A stretch of DNA of 64,000 nucleotides from Maricaulis sp963975345 (GTDB lineage Bacteria; Pseudomonadota; Alphaproteobacteria; Caulobacterales; Maricaulaceae): assembly GCF_963975345.1 (NCBI RefSeq), contig NZ_CAXBGE010000012.1:1-64000 (forward strand), in the 5' to 3' direction. Below, piece after piece: positions 1-7,946 of the stretch. The notes beneath the pieces were generated by a model that made no database searches, had not been told where the DNA came from, and was given only the letters and a program-made list of their open reading frames with translations. Each line of letters opens with the position of its first letter. Position 1 is the stretch's first letter. The translations under genes were made by a program, and so were the position numbers.

Positions 1-647
1 GCAGCACCGAAGACCGCACCCAACCGAGAATGCGGCTCTATTACGCCATCATGGCCGGCGGCTTCGCGGCCTCGGTCGGCGCGTTATTCCTGCTGAGCTG
101 GACGGCCTTTGCGCTTGTTGCCGTCGCCTCGACAATTGTCGTGATCATCGCCGCCGCGCGGCTCGACATTGCCGGTTCGCAGATCGTGGTGGACGACGAC
201 GCGGCGATGGCGCGGCCGCCGGTGGCCGGGAAACAGGCGCTCATCGGTCTTGCGGTCGCCGCCGGTTTCGGCGCGGTCATCGCCACCGGCGCGGTCTTCG
301 TCCGAAGACTACCGGCGCCATGGCCAAACCTCTTCATGTTCGCCTCCATCTATCTGATGGTCGGCTATCTGACCGGTTCGCTCGTGCGAGAGTTTCGACG
401 CAGCTGGGCAACGCGGTCCGAACACAGGCCGATCCCGCTCGCCATCAGGTTTTCGATTCTGGTTGTCGGCGCGGTGGTCATGGCAGGTTCTTTGTATTTC
501 CTGGCCACCCAGAGCGGCCGGTTCGACCTTCCCGACATGCCCCTCGGCCTGTTGATTGTGATCGCACTCTTGTCCTTCGGCGCCAGCGGCACCTACGGTC
601 TGCTTCAACGTCGCGAACGCGAACCTGCGCCCCCTACAAAACCCTGA
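1..647 (+). CDS. Small integral membrane protein, 5' end outside window
   Basis: No family recognised. The visible part has about six hydrophobic segments (starting at MRLYYAIMAGGF), a short charged loop and a basic, proline-rich C-terminus. The paralogue at 871-1476 shows where the true start must be: window base 1 aligns with base 878 of that gene, whose ATG is at 871. The start of this gene is therefore about 7 bases outside the window, in frame with the ATG at 30. The first ~54 bases are nearly identical in the two copies and the proteins then diverge, which points to tandem duplication. It lies on the plus strand beside the minus-strand GTA genes, so it is probably not a GTA structural gene. 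Confidence 0.6.
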   Translation, partial: STEDRTQPRMRLYYAIMAGGFAASVGALFLLSWTAFALVAVASTIVVIIAAARLDIAGSQIVVDDDAAMARPPVAGKQALIGLAVAAGFGAVIATGAVFVRRLPAPWPNLFMFASIYLMVGYLTGSLVREFRRSWATRSEHRPIPLAIRFSILVVGAVVMAGSLYFLATQSGRFDLPDMPLGLLIVIALLSFGASGTYGLLQRREREPAPPTKP

Positions 648-650
648 CAC

Positions 651-745
651 CTCTTCCCCCGGCCTTGTGCCGGGGCCTGCCGGAGCAGTGAGAGAAATCA
701 CCACCCTCCGGCAAGCCCCGGAATTCGCTACGCTCCTCCGGGGGA
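651..745. repeat. Palindromic intergenic repeat, copy A
   Basis: The element begins CTTCCCCCGG and ends CTCCGGGGGAA. Inner half-sites read CCGGGGCCTGCC and GGCAAGCCCCGG, so the whole ~95 bp is an imperfect inverted repeat. One end is the short type (a few bases between CCGG half-sites). The other is the long type, with GAATTC-GCTACGCTCC inside. Five relatives lie at 5071, 6550, 8628, 9231 and 9440. It sits between the two paralogous membrane protein genes. Confidence 0.8.
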
Positions 746-870
746 AAATGTGGTGTGGTTAGGGGGTGGCGGCTGGAAGCGCGCCCGGCAATTTCCATCT
801 GGCCAATCCGCTCAACTTCAACGAGAATGCGCCCGGTAAACCCGTACGTATGCGCAAGGCGGAGACGAGC

Positions 871-1476
871 ATGTCCAGCAGCACCGAAGACCGCACCCAA
901 CCGAGAATGCGGCTCTATTACGCCATCATGGCTGGCGGCTTCGCGGTCTCATTAGGTGCGTTGATCCTGCTGAACTTTGCCGCCTTCGGCATGATTGCGA
1001 TGGCCTCGATAATTGTGGTGATCATCGCTGCGATGCGACTGGGCATTGCCGGTTCGCAGATCGTGGTGGAAGAACCGCCTCGCCCGCCGTTCAACTGGCG
1101 GGAATTTGCCGCCTGGGCCATGGTGCCGGTCCTCATCAGCGCCTCCCTCGCTGCCCTCTCATGGATGCCAGGTGGCTGGGGGGAACGGTTCTATCTCGTC
1201 ACAATGTTATCCTCGCTCTGCATGCTAGCCTTCATCGGTTTTCTTGAAATTCTACGTGCATTGCGGGGGCGACCGAATGAGCGCTTGAAACCGCGAATGA
1301 TCAGACTCGGAGCCGGTAGTCTGATACTGGGCCTGGCAGGCGCCGGTGGGTTTGCCTTGGTGCGCGATGGCGCCGATACGTCGCTCCTCGTCCTCCCGCT
1401 ATTTCTTGTATTGGCGTTGCGCGTGTCGAGAGGAGCCGCCATTCAACGCTTGGCCACTACCCCACCCGCCCCATAA
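871..1476 (+). CDS. Small integral membrane protein, paralogue of the gene at the left edge
   Basis: About 201 residues with several hydrophobic segments; no family recognised. I chose ATG 871 (MSSSTEDRTQPRMRLYY) because GGAGA lies just upstream. The open frame reaches back to 766, but that part covers the intergenic region. N-terminal residues match the left-edge gene (TQPRMRLYYAIMAGGFA), then similarity falls away, as expected after tandem duplication. The 3' end overlaps the 3' end of the opposing DUF3168 gene by 20 bases. Confidence 0.6.
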   Translation: MSSSTEDRTQPRMRLYYAIMAGGFAVSLGALILLNFAAFGMIAMASIIVVIIAAMRLGIAGSQIVVEEPPRPPFNWREFAAWAMVPVLISASLAALSWMPGGWGERFYLVTMLSSLCMLAFIGFLEILRALRGRPNERLKPRMIRLGAGSLILGLAGAGGFALVRDGADTSLLVLPLFLVLALRVSRGAAIQRLATTPPAP

Positions 1477-1864
1477 CCGCCCTCAACCGAATAAGCCCGC
1501 GCTTCACGCGCCGATCCCGCGTCGCGAAGACATCGCTATAGGCCGGGGCCAGCAGGACCAGCGTCCAGGGGGCGGGCAGGACCGGATCCAGCCCGCGCAG
1601 GGCTTCGCGCAATTGGCCGGTGATGGCGTGGGCGTCGCTATCGCGGCACCAGATTTCCAGGCTGACCCGGTGTTCGATCAGGGTGACGTCATCGGCGTCG
1701 CGCGCCAGGGTTTCCGAGCGGCCCCAGCTGGCATGCGGGTAAGCGGCGCTATGCGAGCGCTCGGCATGGAGCCGCACCGGATCGCCGAGCACGGCCTGCA
1801 CGGCGCCGTCGGCGAGCATCGCTGCGGTCAGCGCTGCGATCAGATCGGCGTCGGGCGCGCTCAT
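1457..1864 (-). CDS. DUF3168 tail-completion protein, GTA g8-like
   Basis: About 135 residues with the DUF3168 pattern: an N-terminal helix (ADLIAALTAAMLAD), a central VSLEIWCRDSDAHAI strand-helix, and a C-terminal region ending in basic RRVKRGLIRLRA. In siphophages and RcGTA this family sits at the head-tail interface or tail terminator. Start ATG 1864 overlaps the stop of the connector gene upstream (ATGA), so the two are translationally coupled. An in-frame start at 1879 is possible but would overlap more. The RcGTA gene usually found between connector and DUF3168 (head-tail adaptor, g7) is absent. Tail genes are not visible in this window. Confidence 0.8.
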   Translation of the reverse strand: MSAPDADLIAALTAAMLADGAVQAVLGDPVRLHAERSHSAAYPHASWGRSETLARDADDVTLIEHRVSLEIWCRDSDAHAITGQLREALRGLDPVLPAPWTLVLLAPAYSDVFATRDRRVKRGLIRLRAVMGRVG

Positions 1865-2439
1865 AGCGATATCCTCCACCAGGGCGTCAGCAGCGCCTTG
1901 ACCGAGGCCGGGGTTCCGACATCGAGCCCGCCTTCAAACATCGCCTCGACCAGCTGGCCGATCGCTTCCACCAGCGGTGCCGGCACATCCTCGGCCGTCG
2001 CGCCATAGCCGCAGGTGAAGCGGATCTCGATGCCGCCGACGCTGCGGCCCGGCTGCGGGAATTGGCCATTGGGACGCAGCGCCAGACGGCCCGGCTCGGA
2101 CAGTGTGTCGATGAAGAAATCCGCCGGGTCATGGCTCGTCGGCGTGTCGTCGGCGGCATAGGTGGTGATCGCTTCGATGGCGATCAGCGGCGGTTTGGGA
2201 AGTTTGAACTGGGTGCCAAACGCGCAGAGCCGGCCATCGCCATCCCAAGCGTCGCGCCGCTCCAGCCAGGTCTGGGAGAGACAGGCACGCCCCGTATCCC
2301 CCTCGACACGCTGGCGCGCGCTTCGTATCAAATGCGTCAGACGCGCATCCTGACTGTTGTCGGATATGCGCAACCGCGCCTTGGCCTGATCGAGCGAGAT
2401 CGGCTCGGCCGCCGGCGGCGTGACGAGGGAAAGAGACAT
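1861..2439 (-). CDS. Head-tail connector (gp6-like family), GTA g6-like
   Basis: 192 residues. The N-terminal part (ISLDQAKARLRI, then a helix with HLIRSARQRVE) is typical of the phage gp6-like connector family, which forms a ring below the portal. Further family features are an internal AFGTQFKLPKPPLIAIEAI strand region and the IEIRFTCGYG motif before a C-terminal helix (LVEAIGQLVEAMFE). ATG 2439 is used. The end overlaps the next gene by four bases. About 940 bases and two plus-strand genes separate it from the capsid gene, so the head cluster is split here. Confidence 0.85.
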   Translation of the reverse strand: MSLSLVTPPAAEPISLDQAKARLRISDNSQDARLTHLIRSARQRVEGDTGRACLSQTWLERRDAWDGDGRLCAFGTQFKLPKPPLIAIEAITTYAADDTPTSHDPADFFIDTLSEPGRLALRPNGQFPQPGRSVGGIEIRFTCGYGATAEDVPAPLVEAIGQLVEAMFEGGLDVGTPASVKALLTPWWRISL

Positions 2440-2484
2440 GACGGACTCCGCATTGATGAATGTCGATTTTCACAGCCACGCCCG

Positions 2485-2835
2485 ATGAATGCCGCGAGCC
2501 GGCTCAACGCGCTGCAGGCCTGGATCCTGGCCTTCGCCCTGTGCGGCCTGCCAGCCATGGCGCTGGCTTATGGGCTGGTATTTTACGGCTTCACCGCCGT
2601 CGGCCTGATTGATCCGCCGATGATGGCGGCCAAATCAGTCGTGCTGGTCTGGCTGATCCCCGGCCTGGTCGGGACGGCGGTCTGGATGCGGCCGGTCGAG
2701 AATTATATCCGGCGGGTCTTCTTCGATCTGCCCAGCGTCGAGGCAACGCACGGCACCGAGGCCGGCGATGCCGTCAGCGAGGCGGCCGAGCGGGCGCTGA
2801 TCGAAGCGGTGCAAAGGGAGATCGGGCGGAAATGA
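2485..2835 (+). CDS. Small two-helix membrane protein inside the GTA cluster
   Basis: 116 residues, not recognised. Two strong hydrophobic segments (about residues 10-35 and 45-68) are followed by a soluble C-terminal tail rich in Glu, Ala and Arg (EAAERALIEAVQREIGRK). I chose ATG 2485. The open frame extends to 2062, but that part is the shadow of the connector gene. Its stop overlaps the start of the next plus-strand gene (ATGA at 2832), so the two form a coupled pair inserted on the opposite strand between connector and capsid genes. Confidence 0.6.
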   Translation: MNAASRLNALQAWILAFALCGLPAMALAYGLVFYGFTAVGLIDPPMMAAKSVVLVWLIPGLVGTAVWMRPVENYIRRVFFDLPSVEATHGTEAGDAVSEAAERALIEAVQREIGRK

Positions 2836-3380
2836 CGGAGGACATGGCCAAGCCATTCTGGTCCGAGGTCGTTGCACATTTCTGCGCGATCGCGCTGACG
2901 GTCACCCTGACGACCTTGGCGATGCGCCTTTACCCAGATTTCAGGCTCAGCCTTGTCGGGCCAATGGCCCTCAGCATTGTACTCCTGGCGCTCTCGCTCC
3001 CGGTGTTCCGGCATTTCACCCGTAAGCGGCTCAATCTGCCCCCGATCACGGCACATTGGTTCTACCTGATCGGCAGTGCCCGTTTCGCCAGTATCGAAAT
3101 GGCAGATGCGCTGCCGGCCTGGCAGGTTTTTTGGGGACGTTATCATGGCCCGGGCATCGGTCGCGTCTTGGGCTTCCTGTACTCCTTGATAGGCACCGGC
3201 ATTGTTGTTTTTATCCTGACGCCGGCCTTTCATCTTCCACTGGCAATCCTGCTTCCCGCTTTGATATTTTTCATTTTCTGGATCGCCTTCACTGCTCTGA
3301 TAAGCAACCGGTTGCCGCAAAGGAAGCCGGAGACCTTCTCCCGGATGGAGTCCGGGAGAAGGTCCCGCCCTCGCGACTAG
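2832..3380 (+). CDS. Membrane protein of unknown function, coupled to the preceding gene
   Basis: 182 residues with about four hydrophobic segments (two near residues 15-60, two near residues 112-155) and a basic tail; no family recognised. The last 17 codons run through a perfect 14 bp palindrome at 3332-3364, so the tail (TFSRMESGRRSRPRD) may be read-through of a captured repeat and not native sequence. The stop overlaps the end of the convergent capsid gene by four bases. Confidence 0.6.
   Translation: MTEDMAKPFWSEVVAHFCAIALTVTLTTLAMRLYPDFRLSLVGPMALSIVLLALSLPVFRHFTRKRLNLPPITAHWFYLIGSARFASIEMADALPAWQVFWGRYHGPGIGRVLGFLYSLIGTGIVVFILTPAFHLPLAILLPALIFFIFWIAFTALISNRLPQRKPETFSRMESGRRSRPRD
3332..3364. 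repeat. Perfect 14-bp palindrome, terminator-like, inside a CDS end
   Basis: Both arms are perfect: GACCTTCTCCCGGA at 3332-3345 and its complement at 3351-3364, with a five-base loop TGGAG. The arm sequence resembles one half of the larger repeats in this region (CTTC...CCCGGA). It lies between convergent genes, so it could act as a bidirectional terminator, but no T-tract follows it. Confidence 0.7.
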
Positions 3381-4594
3381 CTAACCCCGAACTTCAACAG
3401 CTTGATCGCCGCGAAATCCTGCACCCCGCCGCCAACACGTTTGGTGGTGTAGAACAATACATAGGGCTTGGCCGAATACGGGTCGCGCAAGACTTCGACG
3501 CCCTGGCGGTCGAGCACGAGATAGCCCTTGGCGAAATCGCCGAAGGCAATCGAGTAGCTGTCGGAACCAATGTCCGGCATGTCTTCCGCCTCGGTGACCG
3601 GATAGCCGAGCAGGGTCGAGGTGCCGCCCTCGCTTAAAGACGGCTGCCAGAGATAATTGCCGTCGGCATCCTTGAAGCGCCGCACCGCCGAGACCGTGCG
3701 CCGGTTCATCACGAAACGCCCCGCCGCGCGATAGCCGGTCTTGGGGGCATAAATCAGATCGATCAGCGCATCGGCCGGATCGCCGGCATCGAATGCGCCA
3801 TCGGTGCCGGTCGGCACATAGCCGATCTCGCCCCAGGCTTCGGTACCATCGAGCGCCTTGGTATAGCTGAGAAACCCTTTGGGCTTGTCCGCCCCATCGC
3901 CCGATACAAACGCCGCGCTCTCCTGTACCGCGAACACATCGCGCACTTCTTCCGCCAGCCATTGATCGACGTCGACCATCGCATCATCGAGCAATTGCTG
4001 CGTTGCCGCCGGCATGGCGTAAAGCTCGGCGCAGGGGAAATCCAAGAGATCCAGGCTCGGCGCACCGGTCTGTGGCCGCGCCGCCGTCTCCGCGACCCAG
4101 CCCGATGCGGCACCGCCGCGCGAGACCGGTTTGCGGAACACCGATGCCGACGTCTGGCGCACCGAAGCGATGGCGCGGATGGGCGAGGCTTCGATCAGGA
4201 GCCGGTCAATGCGCGCCTCGGTCTCGGCCGGGACGACATAGCCGCCATCGGCATTGGATCCCGCCGAGAGCGACTTGGCCTCCGCCAGCCCGGCCAGATC
4301 ACCACGCCGCATATAGCGCGACCAGGCGGCGTCCTCCGCCGTGCCGTTTGTCCCCGACAGGCCGGGCCGTGCTTCGCCGAGCAAAAGCCGGTCGAGCACG
4401 GATTTCTGGCCGGTCAGCGCCGCGTCGATCCGCGCGACTTTCTCGTCGAGCAAAATATCGGCAGAGGCTTTGGCCTCGATCTCGCCGAGGCGCTGGTCAT
4501 TGGCCTGTTTGAAGGCCTCGAAGGCAGCGAGCACTTCGCCGAGCGCGGCCCGGGTTTCGCCGGTAACCGGGCTCATCTTGGTTTCCTTGGTCAT
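3377..4594 (-). CDS. HK97-type major capsid protein, GTA g5-like
   Basis: 405 residues. The N-terminal ~110 residues form a charged helical delta-domain (ALGEVLAAFEAFKQANDQR...). The mature HK97 fold follows, beginning around SAGSNADGGYVVPAETEARI. Other family marks are the segment PIRAIASVRQTSASVFRKPV, FVSGDGADKPKGFLSY in the central region, and C-terminal FGDFAKGYLVLDRQGVEVLRD. Removal of the N-terminal domain by the neighbouring protease is expected for this family. ATG 4594 lies 15 bases after the protease gene. Size and order match RcGTA-like head clusters. Confidence 0.93.
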   Translation of the reverse strand: MTKETKMSPVTGETRAALGEVLAAFEAFKQANDQRLGEIEAKASADILLDEKVARIDAALTGQKSVLDRLLLGEARPGLSGTNGTAEDAAWSRYMRRGDLAGLAEAKSLSAGSNADGGYVVPAETEARIDRLLIEASPIRAIASVRQTSASVFRKPVSRGGAASGWVAETAARPQTGAPSLDLLDFPCAELYAMPAATQQLLDDAMVDVDQWLAEEVRDVFAVQESAAFVSGDGADKPKGFLSYTKALDGTEAWGEIGYVPTGTDGAFDAGDPADALIDLIYAPKTGYRAAGRFVMNRRTVSAVRRFKDADGNYLWQPSLSEGGTSTLLGYPVTEAEDMPDIGSDSYSIAFGDFAKGYLVLDRQGVEVLRDPYSAKPYVLFYTTKRVGGGVQDFAAIKLLKFGVS

Positions 4595-4609
4595 GATGAT
4601 CCTTGTGTC

Positions 4610-5038
4610 TCAGGCCGCGATGGCCGGTTGGGGAAGAAGCCGCAGACGGGCCTGCGGCAGCATCGGGAAGGTCACGATCGAGACCTCCCACAGATCCAGT
4701 TCAATCAGCTCGCGCCCCTGCGGGGAGCGGCCGGAAAAGCGTTTGGTGCGAAAGCCGATCGACAGGCCATCAATCGCGCCGGAGCGCACCAGCGACAGCG
4801 CCGTGCGCCCGCGTGGCCCTTCGGCCAGCAGCTCGCCGCGCACATAAAGCCCGCGCCGGTCCTCACGCAGCTCACGCCAGACACCGACCGGCTCGGAGGC
4901 CTCGTGCTGGAACAGCATCGGCACGTTTTGGCGATGACGCAGGCTGGCCGCGAACGCGCCGCGGCGCACGACATCGCCAGCCAGATCAGCGAGATCAAAC
5001 ACACTGGCATGACCCTCGATCAGCAGGGTTTGGGGCAT
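4610..5038 (-). CDS. HK97-family prohead protease, GTA g4-like
   Basis: About 142 residues. It has the prohead serine protease pattern GHASVFDLADLAGDVVRRGA, a catalytic-type His in MLFQHEASEPVG and a Ser in GAIDGLSIGFR, then ELDLWEVSIVTFPM near the end. I chose ATG 5038 because GAGG lies five to eight bases upstream. A TTG at 5062 in the same frame lacks such a site. It cleaves the capsid scaffold domain in this family. Repeat copy B separates it from the small gene upstream. Confidence 0.9.
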   Translation of the reverse strand: MPQTLLIEGHASVFDLADLAGDVVRRGAFAASLRHRQNVPMLFQHEASEPVGVWRELREDRRGLYVRGELLAEGPRGRTALSLVRSGAIDGLSIGFRTKRFSGRSPQGRELIELDLWEVSIVTFPMLPQARLRLLPQPAIAA

Positions 5039-5070
5039 GGTGGGCCTCGTTATGTTTTTCAAACAAAAGC

Positions 5071-5172
5071 GCCTTCTCCCGGAGGAGCGCGCAGCGCGAA
5101 TTCCGGGATCTGCCAGAGGGCGGAGATTTCTCTCAAAGCTCCGGCAGGCCCCGGAATGAATCCGGGGGAAGG
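5071..5172. repeat. Palindromic intergenic repeat, copy B
   Basis: It starts CTTCTCCCGGAGGAGCGCGC, has inner half-sites near 5103-5114 and 5141-5153, and ends AATGAATCCGGGGGAAG. This copy combines a long-type left end (GAGCGCGCAGCGCGAATTCC) with a short-type right end. It lies within the minus-strand head operon between g3.5-like and protease genes, so it must be transcribed. Confidence 0.8.
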
Positions 5173-5214
5173 TGGTTTCTGGTTTTCCGTAGAGACGGAG
5201 AGGGCAAGCCCCCC

Positions 5215-5454
5215 CTATTCCTCCATCCGCCGCTCAATCCGCACCAGGCTCTCGCGCGCCAAGCGCATCTCCGCCTCCAGCCCGGCCATGCGTTCCGCCA
5301 ACGCACTCTGGCGGGCATTATCGCGTTCGAGCTGATCGAGGCGTTCGCCGACGCGGCCGAACCAGACCAGGGCGCCGGAGGTTTGCAGCACCAGCGCCAG
5401 CACGACGCCGAGCGTCACCTGGCGCTGCAGATGCCAGTCGCGCATCTCGCTCAT
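5215..5454 (-). CDS. Small membrane coiled-coil protein, GTA g3.5 position
   Basis: 79 residues: a cytoplasmic start, one membrane segment (VTLGVVLALVLQTSGALVWF, about residues 13-32), then a heptad-like helix (ERLDQLERDNARQ... to LVRIERRMEE). Its position between portal and protease corresponds to the small g3.5 gene of RcGTA. No function is known to me. Start ATG 5454 overlaps the portal stop (ATGA). Confidence 0.75.
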   Translation of the reverse strand: MSEMRDWHLQRQVTLGVVLALVLQTSGALVWFGRVGERLDQLERDNARQSALAERMAGLEAEMRLARESLVRIERRMEE

Positions 5455-6503
5455 TGTTCCAGCTCCTTCAGTCCGGGCACGCCGCTCTCATCGGCCTCGA
5501 TGGTGAGGTCCGGCCCGAACCAGGGCCGCAGCCAGACGGCCAAAGCGCGCGCCATTTTGCGGCTCAGCGGCGAGACGGTCTGGCGCCAGAAGGCCAGATT
5601 GGCCTCACGGTAATTGGCGTAGGTATTGTCGCCCGGCAGACCGAGCAAAAGCGGCGGCACGCCGAAGGCGAGCGCGATCTCGCGCGCCGCTTCGCGCCGC
5701 GCTTGGGTGAAATCCATATCCGCCGGTGACAGCGCCATCGGCTTCCAGTCGAGCCCGCCTTCGAGCAGCATCGGCCGGCCGGCATTGGCGGGCCCGGCAT
5801 GGCTCTCGGCGAGCTCGTGCTTGAGACGGTCGAACTGGTCCTCGCTCATCCGGCCATCGCCGCCATTGAAGACCAGCGCGCCCGACGGCCGCGCCGCATT
5901 GTCGAGCAAGGCCTTGGCCCATTCACCGCCGGCATTGTGCAGATCGAGCGCGCGCGCCGCCGCCTGGATCGGGGAGAGGCCGTAATAATCATCACCGGGG
6001 TGAAACAGCTTGATGTGGAAAACCGGCGAGCGGCCAGTGGCCCGGTCGCGCTCAAACAGGCGTTTTCGGCCATCGACTGCATATTCCCAGCCCTGCGGCC
6101 AGCCATGTGGACCGGGCAGTACACGCAGGCGATCCGGGCGCAAAACGAACAGTTCGCGCGGCTCACCCTCAAGGCTCGCCAATTCGAGATAGGCATTTCC
6201 AGCCAGCTGTAGAAAACCCTGAAAACTTTCCCACAACTCGGGTCCGGACTGGTCCGGATTGGGGTGATCGATCAGTTTTTGCGCCCTGGGGTCCGACGCC
6301 TTGAGCGGCACCGCTGCCGCCGCCTCGGCGATCAACCGCACACAGCGATGCACGATCGCATTGCGCTCATACCCCTCACGCATCAACGCCGGAATATCGC
6401 GCGGCGACCACAGCGCTCGGCTGGCAAACTGAAGGGCCACCAACCCTGGCGGCACGACCGCCTTCGCCTCGCGGCCCATCAGCCGGCTGAACCAGTTGGA
6501 CAT
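5451..6503 (-). CDS. Phage/GTA portal protein, g3-like
   Basis: About 350 residues of the HK97/lambda-type portal family. Visible features are RNAIVHRCVRLIAEAAA near the start, GFLQLAGNAYLELA, FHPGDDYYGLSPIQAAARAL, and AFGVPPLLLGLPGDNTYANY in the stem/wing region. These are characteristic of GTA and siphophage portals. I chose ATG 6503 because AAGGAG lies six bases upstream. The frame is open back to 6545, but that adds 14 residues without support. It forms the dodecameric DNA entry ring. It overlaps g3.5 by four bases. Confidence 0.92.
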   Translation of the reverse strand: MSNWFSRLMGREAKAVVPPGLVALQFASRALWSPRDIPALMREGYERNAIVHRCVRLIAEAAAAVPLKASDPRAQKLIDHPNPDQSGPELWESFQGFLQLAGNAYLELASLEGEPRELFVLRPDRLRVLPGPHGWPQGWEYAVDGRKRLFERDRATGRSPVFHIKLFHPGDDYYGLSPIQAAARALDLHNAGGEWAKALLDNAARPSGALVFNGGDGRMSEDQFDRLKHELAESHAGPANAGRPMLLEGGLDWKPMALSPADMDFTQARREAAREIALAFGVPPLLLGLPGDNTYANYREANLAFWRQTVSPLSRKMARALAVWLRPWFGPDLTIEADESGVPGLKELEQ

Positions 6504-6549
6504 GGGGGGCTCCTTTTCGGATGGATTGAAATTCTCAACACTCAACCCT

Positions 6550-6637
6550 TTTCCCCCGGCCTTGTGCCGGGGCCTGCCTGAGGGTGGAGATTTTTCTCAA
6601 AGCTCCGGCAGACCCCGGAATGAATCCGGGGGAAGGT
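6550..6637. repeat. Palindromic intergenic repeat, copy C
   Basis: It starts TTCCCCCGGCCTTGTGCCGG, has inner half-sites CCGGGGCCTGCC and GGCAGACCCCGG, and ends GAATGAATCCGGGGGAAG. Both ends are the short type. It lies between the large terminase and portal genes on a presumably shared transcript. Its interior AGATTT-T-TCTCAAAGCTCC closely matches copy B. Confidence 0.8.
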
Positions 6638-6695
6638 GATAGTTTTGGAGAAGGTGAGCTCTTGAATTTGAGTTTTTGGTTTGAGCGCTTGGACG

Positions 6696-7946
6696 CTAAA
6701 GCCGCCGCAGCCTCGGCCCCGCCCGCGTCTCCAGCAAAAGATCCGTCACGGCCCAGACCAGCGCATCGACCCGGTCGGGGCTGCCAGGTCCGCCGCCAGG
6801 CGCACCGAAGGCACACATCTGATCCTCCAGGGCCGCAAAATGGCCGGTATGAAAAACGCGGCCCGCCGCATAGAGCGCCGCGACCGGCTCGGCGCGGACA
6901 TGTTTTCCACGGCTGGCATGAACCAGCCGCACCGGCAATCCGCTCGACGCCGCCTGCAGCACCGACCTCACCATCTCGCCGCCCTGATTGGCCTCGGCGA
7001 CCAGGCCATCGGCGGCAAAGGCCTCGAAACTCTCCGCCACGACGCGGGCCCAATCGGCCGGCATGGCGGGACCAAAAGAGCGGTCGGCCAGCACATAAGC
7101 GCGCCGCGAAGCGCCCTCGCCGGCCGCGCCGGCAACCACGATGCCGCACTCATCCGAGCGCGGCCCACCGGTGGCCGGTGGATCAACCGCGACGATGATG
7201 CGGTCGAGCTCAGGCGCGGCAACGACAATCGCGGCCTCGATATCGGCCCGGCGCCACAGCGCCCCGGCCGGATCATCGATCAACAGGCCTTCAATCTCCT
7301 GGCGCCCCAGAACCGAGCCGCCATAGGCCGCCTGCATCGCGGCGAGAAAGCCCGGTGCCAGATTGGCGGCATTGCTCGAGGTCGGTTGATGCGTCGCCAC
7401 CACGCCCTCAGCCTTCATCAGGGCCTTGAGCGCCGGGATCGGCCGCGGCGTCGTCGACAGCACCAGGCGCGGCTTATCGCCAAGCCGCAGCCCCATGCGC
7501 AGGGTATCGAGCGTCTTTTGCGGTTCAGCCCAGGCGGCAAATTCATCGCCCCAGCCAATCTCGAATTGTGGCCCGCGCAGCCCGTCCGGATCCTCGGCGG
7601 AAAACGCATAGCCTTCCGCCCCGTTGGGCCAGATCAACCGCTTGCGCGAGACTTCATAGCGCGGCCGCTCGCTCTCCAGCCCGATCCGCGCCAGCCCCGA
7701 AGGCCCGTCAATCATCACCTCGCGCACATCATTGAAAGTCGGCCCCACGAGCGCGATGCGCCGCACGCCGGCCTTCACCTGGGCCCGCACCCATTCAGCG
7801 CCAGCGCGTGTCTTGCCCGCACCGCGCCCGCCAAGGAAAAGCCAGATCAGCCAATCGCCGGGCGGCGGGAGTTGGGCGGGCGTGCCGGTGCCGTGAAAGT
7901 CACTCGCGAGTTCGAGCAGCTGACTTTCCGTCGCCGCTTCCAGCAT
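6696..7946 (-). CDS. Large terminase / DNA-packaging ATPase-nuclease, GTA g2-like
   Basis: About 416 residues from ATG 7946. Walker A is LGGRGAGKT at residues ~38-46, preceded by the typical PPPGDWLIWLFL. A Walker B-like GWGDEFAAW and the coupling segment LSTTPRPIPALKAL follow. The C-terminal RNase H-like nuclease begins VAVDPPATGGPRSDECGI. I chose 7946 because AGAAGG lies five bases upstream and overlap with g1 is then 47 bases. ATG 8024 (442 residues) is an alternative with a worse-placed AGGAGG. In GTAs this motor packages random host DNA. Confidence 0.92.
   Translation of the reverse strand: MLEAATESQLLELASDFHGTGTPAQLPPPGDWLIWLFLGGRGAGKTRAGAEWVRAQVKAGVRRIALVGPTFNDVREVMIDGPSGLARIGLESERPRYEVSRKRLIWPNGAEGYAFSAEDPDGLRGPQFEIGWGDEFAAWAEPQKTLDTLRMGLRLGDKPRLVLSTTPRPIPALKALMKAEGVVATHQPTSSNAANLAPGFLAAMQAAYGGSVLGRQEIEGLLIDDPAGALWRRADIEAAIVVAAPELDRIIVAVDPPATGGPRSDECGIVVAGAAGEGASRRAYVLADRSFGPAMPADWARVVAESFEAFAADGLVAEANQGGEMVRSVLQAASSGLPVRLVHASRGKHVRAEPVAALYAAGRVFHTGHFAALEDQMCAFGAPGGGPGSPDRVDALVWAVTDLLLETRAGPRLRRL

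Noticed and set aside
3962..5335. Long plus-strand frame over the capsid and protease genes
   Set aside because: Antisense shadow in GC-rich DNA; the minus-strand HK97 genes explain the region.
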